Positions 63,460-64,000 of a stretch of 64,000 nt of DNA are shown one piece after another; position 1 is the first letter of the stretch, and each line of letters opens with the position of its first letter. This DNA comes from Streptomyces sp. NBC_01463 (GTDB lineage: Bacteria > Actinomycetota > Actinomycetes > Streptomycetales > Streptomycetaceae). The notes beneath the pieces are model-generated. The model was not told the origin of the DNA and did no database searches. It saw only the letters and a list, made by a program, of their open reading frames with translations. The stretch spans positions 992,001-1,056,000 of the forward strand of contig CP109468.1 of the NCBI GenBank assembly GCA_036227345.1. Reading direction: 5' to 3'. Position numbers and translations under genes: made by a program.

Positions 63460-64000
63460 GGCCGGTGTCCACCGAGGGGGAGAGCGCGACGGCACCGGCG
63501 GCCCCGGCCGGACCCGCCCGGCGGGCCGTCGTCGGCAGGCTCTCCTGGGGGCTGGCCGACCAGGCGGCCTCCAGCCTGTCCAACTTCGCGGTGGGCATCT
63601 ACGTGGCACGCTCGCTGGGTCCGGCCGCGTTCGGCGTGTTCAGCCTGGCGTGGGTGACGTACGGCGTGGTGCTCAGCGTCTCCCGCGGTCTGGCGACCGA
63701 TCCGCTCGTGGTGCGCTTCAGCGGCGTGCCGGAAGCGGCCTGGCGGGTGGCGGTGGCCCGGTCGTCGGGGACCGCGCTGGGCGTCGGCGCCGTCCTGGGC
63801 ACGGTGTGCCTGGTGGTCGGCCCGGTGGTGGGCGGCTCGGTGGGGCGCGCGTTCGCGGGCCTCGGCCTGATGCTGCCGGGACTGCTGCTGCAGGACGCCT
63901 GGCGGTACTCGTTCTTCGCCGCCGGTGACGGCCGCAAGGCGTTCGTGAACGACGTCGTGTGGGGTGTGGCGCTCGTCCCGGCCCTGGTGGTGGCGGCCCG
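63456..64000 (+). CDS. Wzx-type polysaccharide flippase, N-terminal part (cut by window edge)
   Basis: Frame open from GTG 63456 to the end (GTG 63465 is an alternative start). After a 25-residue hydrophilic start, GRLSWGLADQAASSLSNFAV begins the first helix, followed by ARSLGPAAFGVFSLAWVTYG, the typical start of PST/MATE-like lipid-linked oligosaccharide flippases. It would translocate the repeat unit across the membrane. About 180 of an expected ~420 residues are in the window. Confidence 0.85.
   Translation, partial: MRPVSTEGESATAPAAPAGPARRAVVGRLSWGLADQAASSLSNFAVGIYVARSLGPAAFGVFSLAWVTYGVVLSVSRGLATDPLVVRFSGVPEAAWRVAVARSSGTALGVGAVLGTVCLVVGPVVGGSVGRAFAGLGLMLPGLLLQDAWRYSFFAAGDGRKAFVNDVVWGVALVPALVVAA

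Overview
The window looks like a Streptomyces chromosome, or that of a close actinomycete. Base composition is very GC-rich with strong G/C bias at third codon positions. GTG and TTG starts and 4-base ATGA/GTGA gene overlaps are common, TTA codons are rare, and many families are typical of the genus: secreted hydrolases with RICIN lectin repeats, LacI-controlled sugar ABC transporters, DUF574-type methyltransferases and an NB-ARC/TPR protein. I saw no rRNA, tRNA, CRISPR array or intact insertion sequence.

Left part (1-25.3 kb), stress and energy metabolism. It holds the end of a racemase-like gene, panD with a GNAT gene behind it, a ClC chloride transporter, a GH15 glucoamylase/trehalase-like enzyme and a glutamate decarboxylase. 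Next are decayed pieces of a subtilase and of a LuxR-type regulator. A leftward run then follows: gluconokinase-mutarotase fusion, short-chain dehydrogenase, cydA, cydB, cation/proton antiporter and a DUF2254 membrane protein. After that come a divergent MerR/hydrolase pair sharing one operator-promoter, small accessory genes, a SAM methyltransferase, and a large NB-ARC protein with twelve TPR units of exactly 120 bp.

Middle part (25.1-40.6 kb), plant-type polysaccharide use. A GH35 beta-galactosidase, a secreted GH30 galactanase and a secreted GH43 exo-galactanase (both with RICIN modules), a LacI repressor, and a CUT1 sugar transporter lacking its own ATPase are tied together by five copies of a 14-bp near-palindrome. 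This looks like one regulon for type II arabinogalactan. An AraFGH-like pentose transporter with a separate promoter/operator follows a strong terminator.

Right part (41.2 kb to the end), one long rightward operon for a Wzx/Wzy-type exopolysaccharide. It encodes an initiating sugar-phosphate transferase, an AlgD-like GDP-mannose dehydrogenase, glycosyltransferases, two Wzz-like proteins, an asparagine-synthase-type amidotransferase, a two-domain oxidoreductase, a heparinase/alginate-lyase-like protein, a beta-helix lipoprotein and a Wzy polymerase. These are followed by a tightly coupled module of methyltransferase, glucose-1-phosphate cytidylyltransferase, PIG-L deacetylase, epimerase and DUF4910-like protein, and by a Wzx flippase cut by the window edge. 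The first two genes each carry a TTA codon, which points to bldA (developmental) control. The sugar product is not one I recognise.
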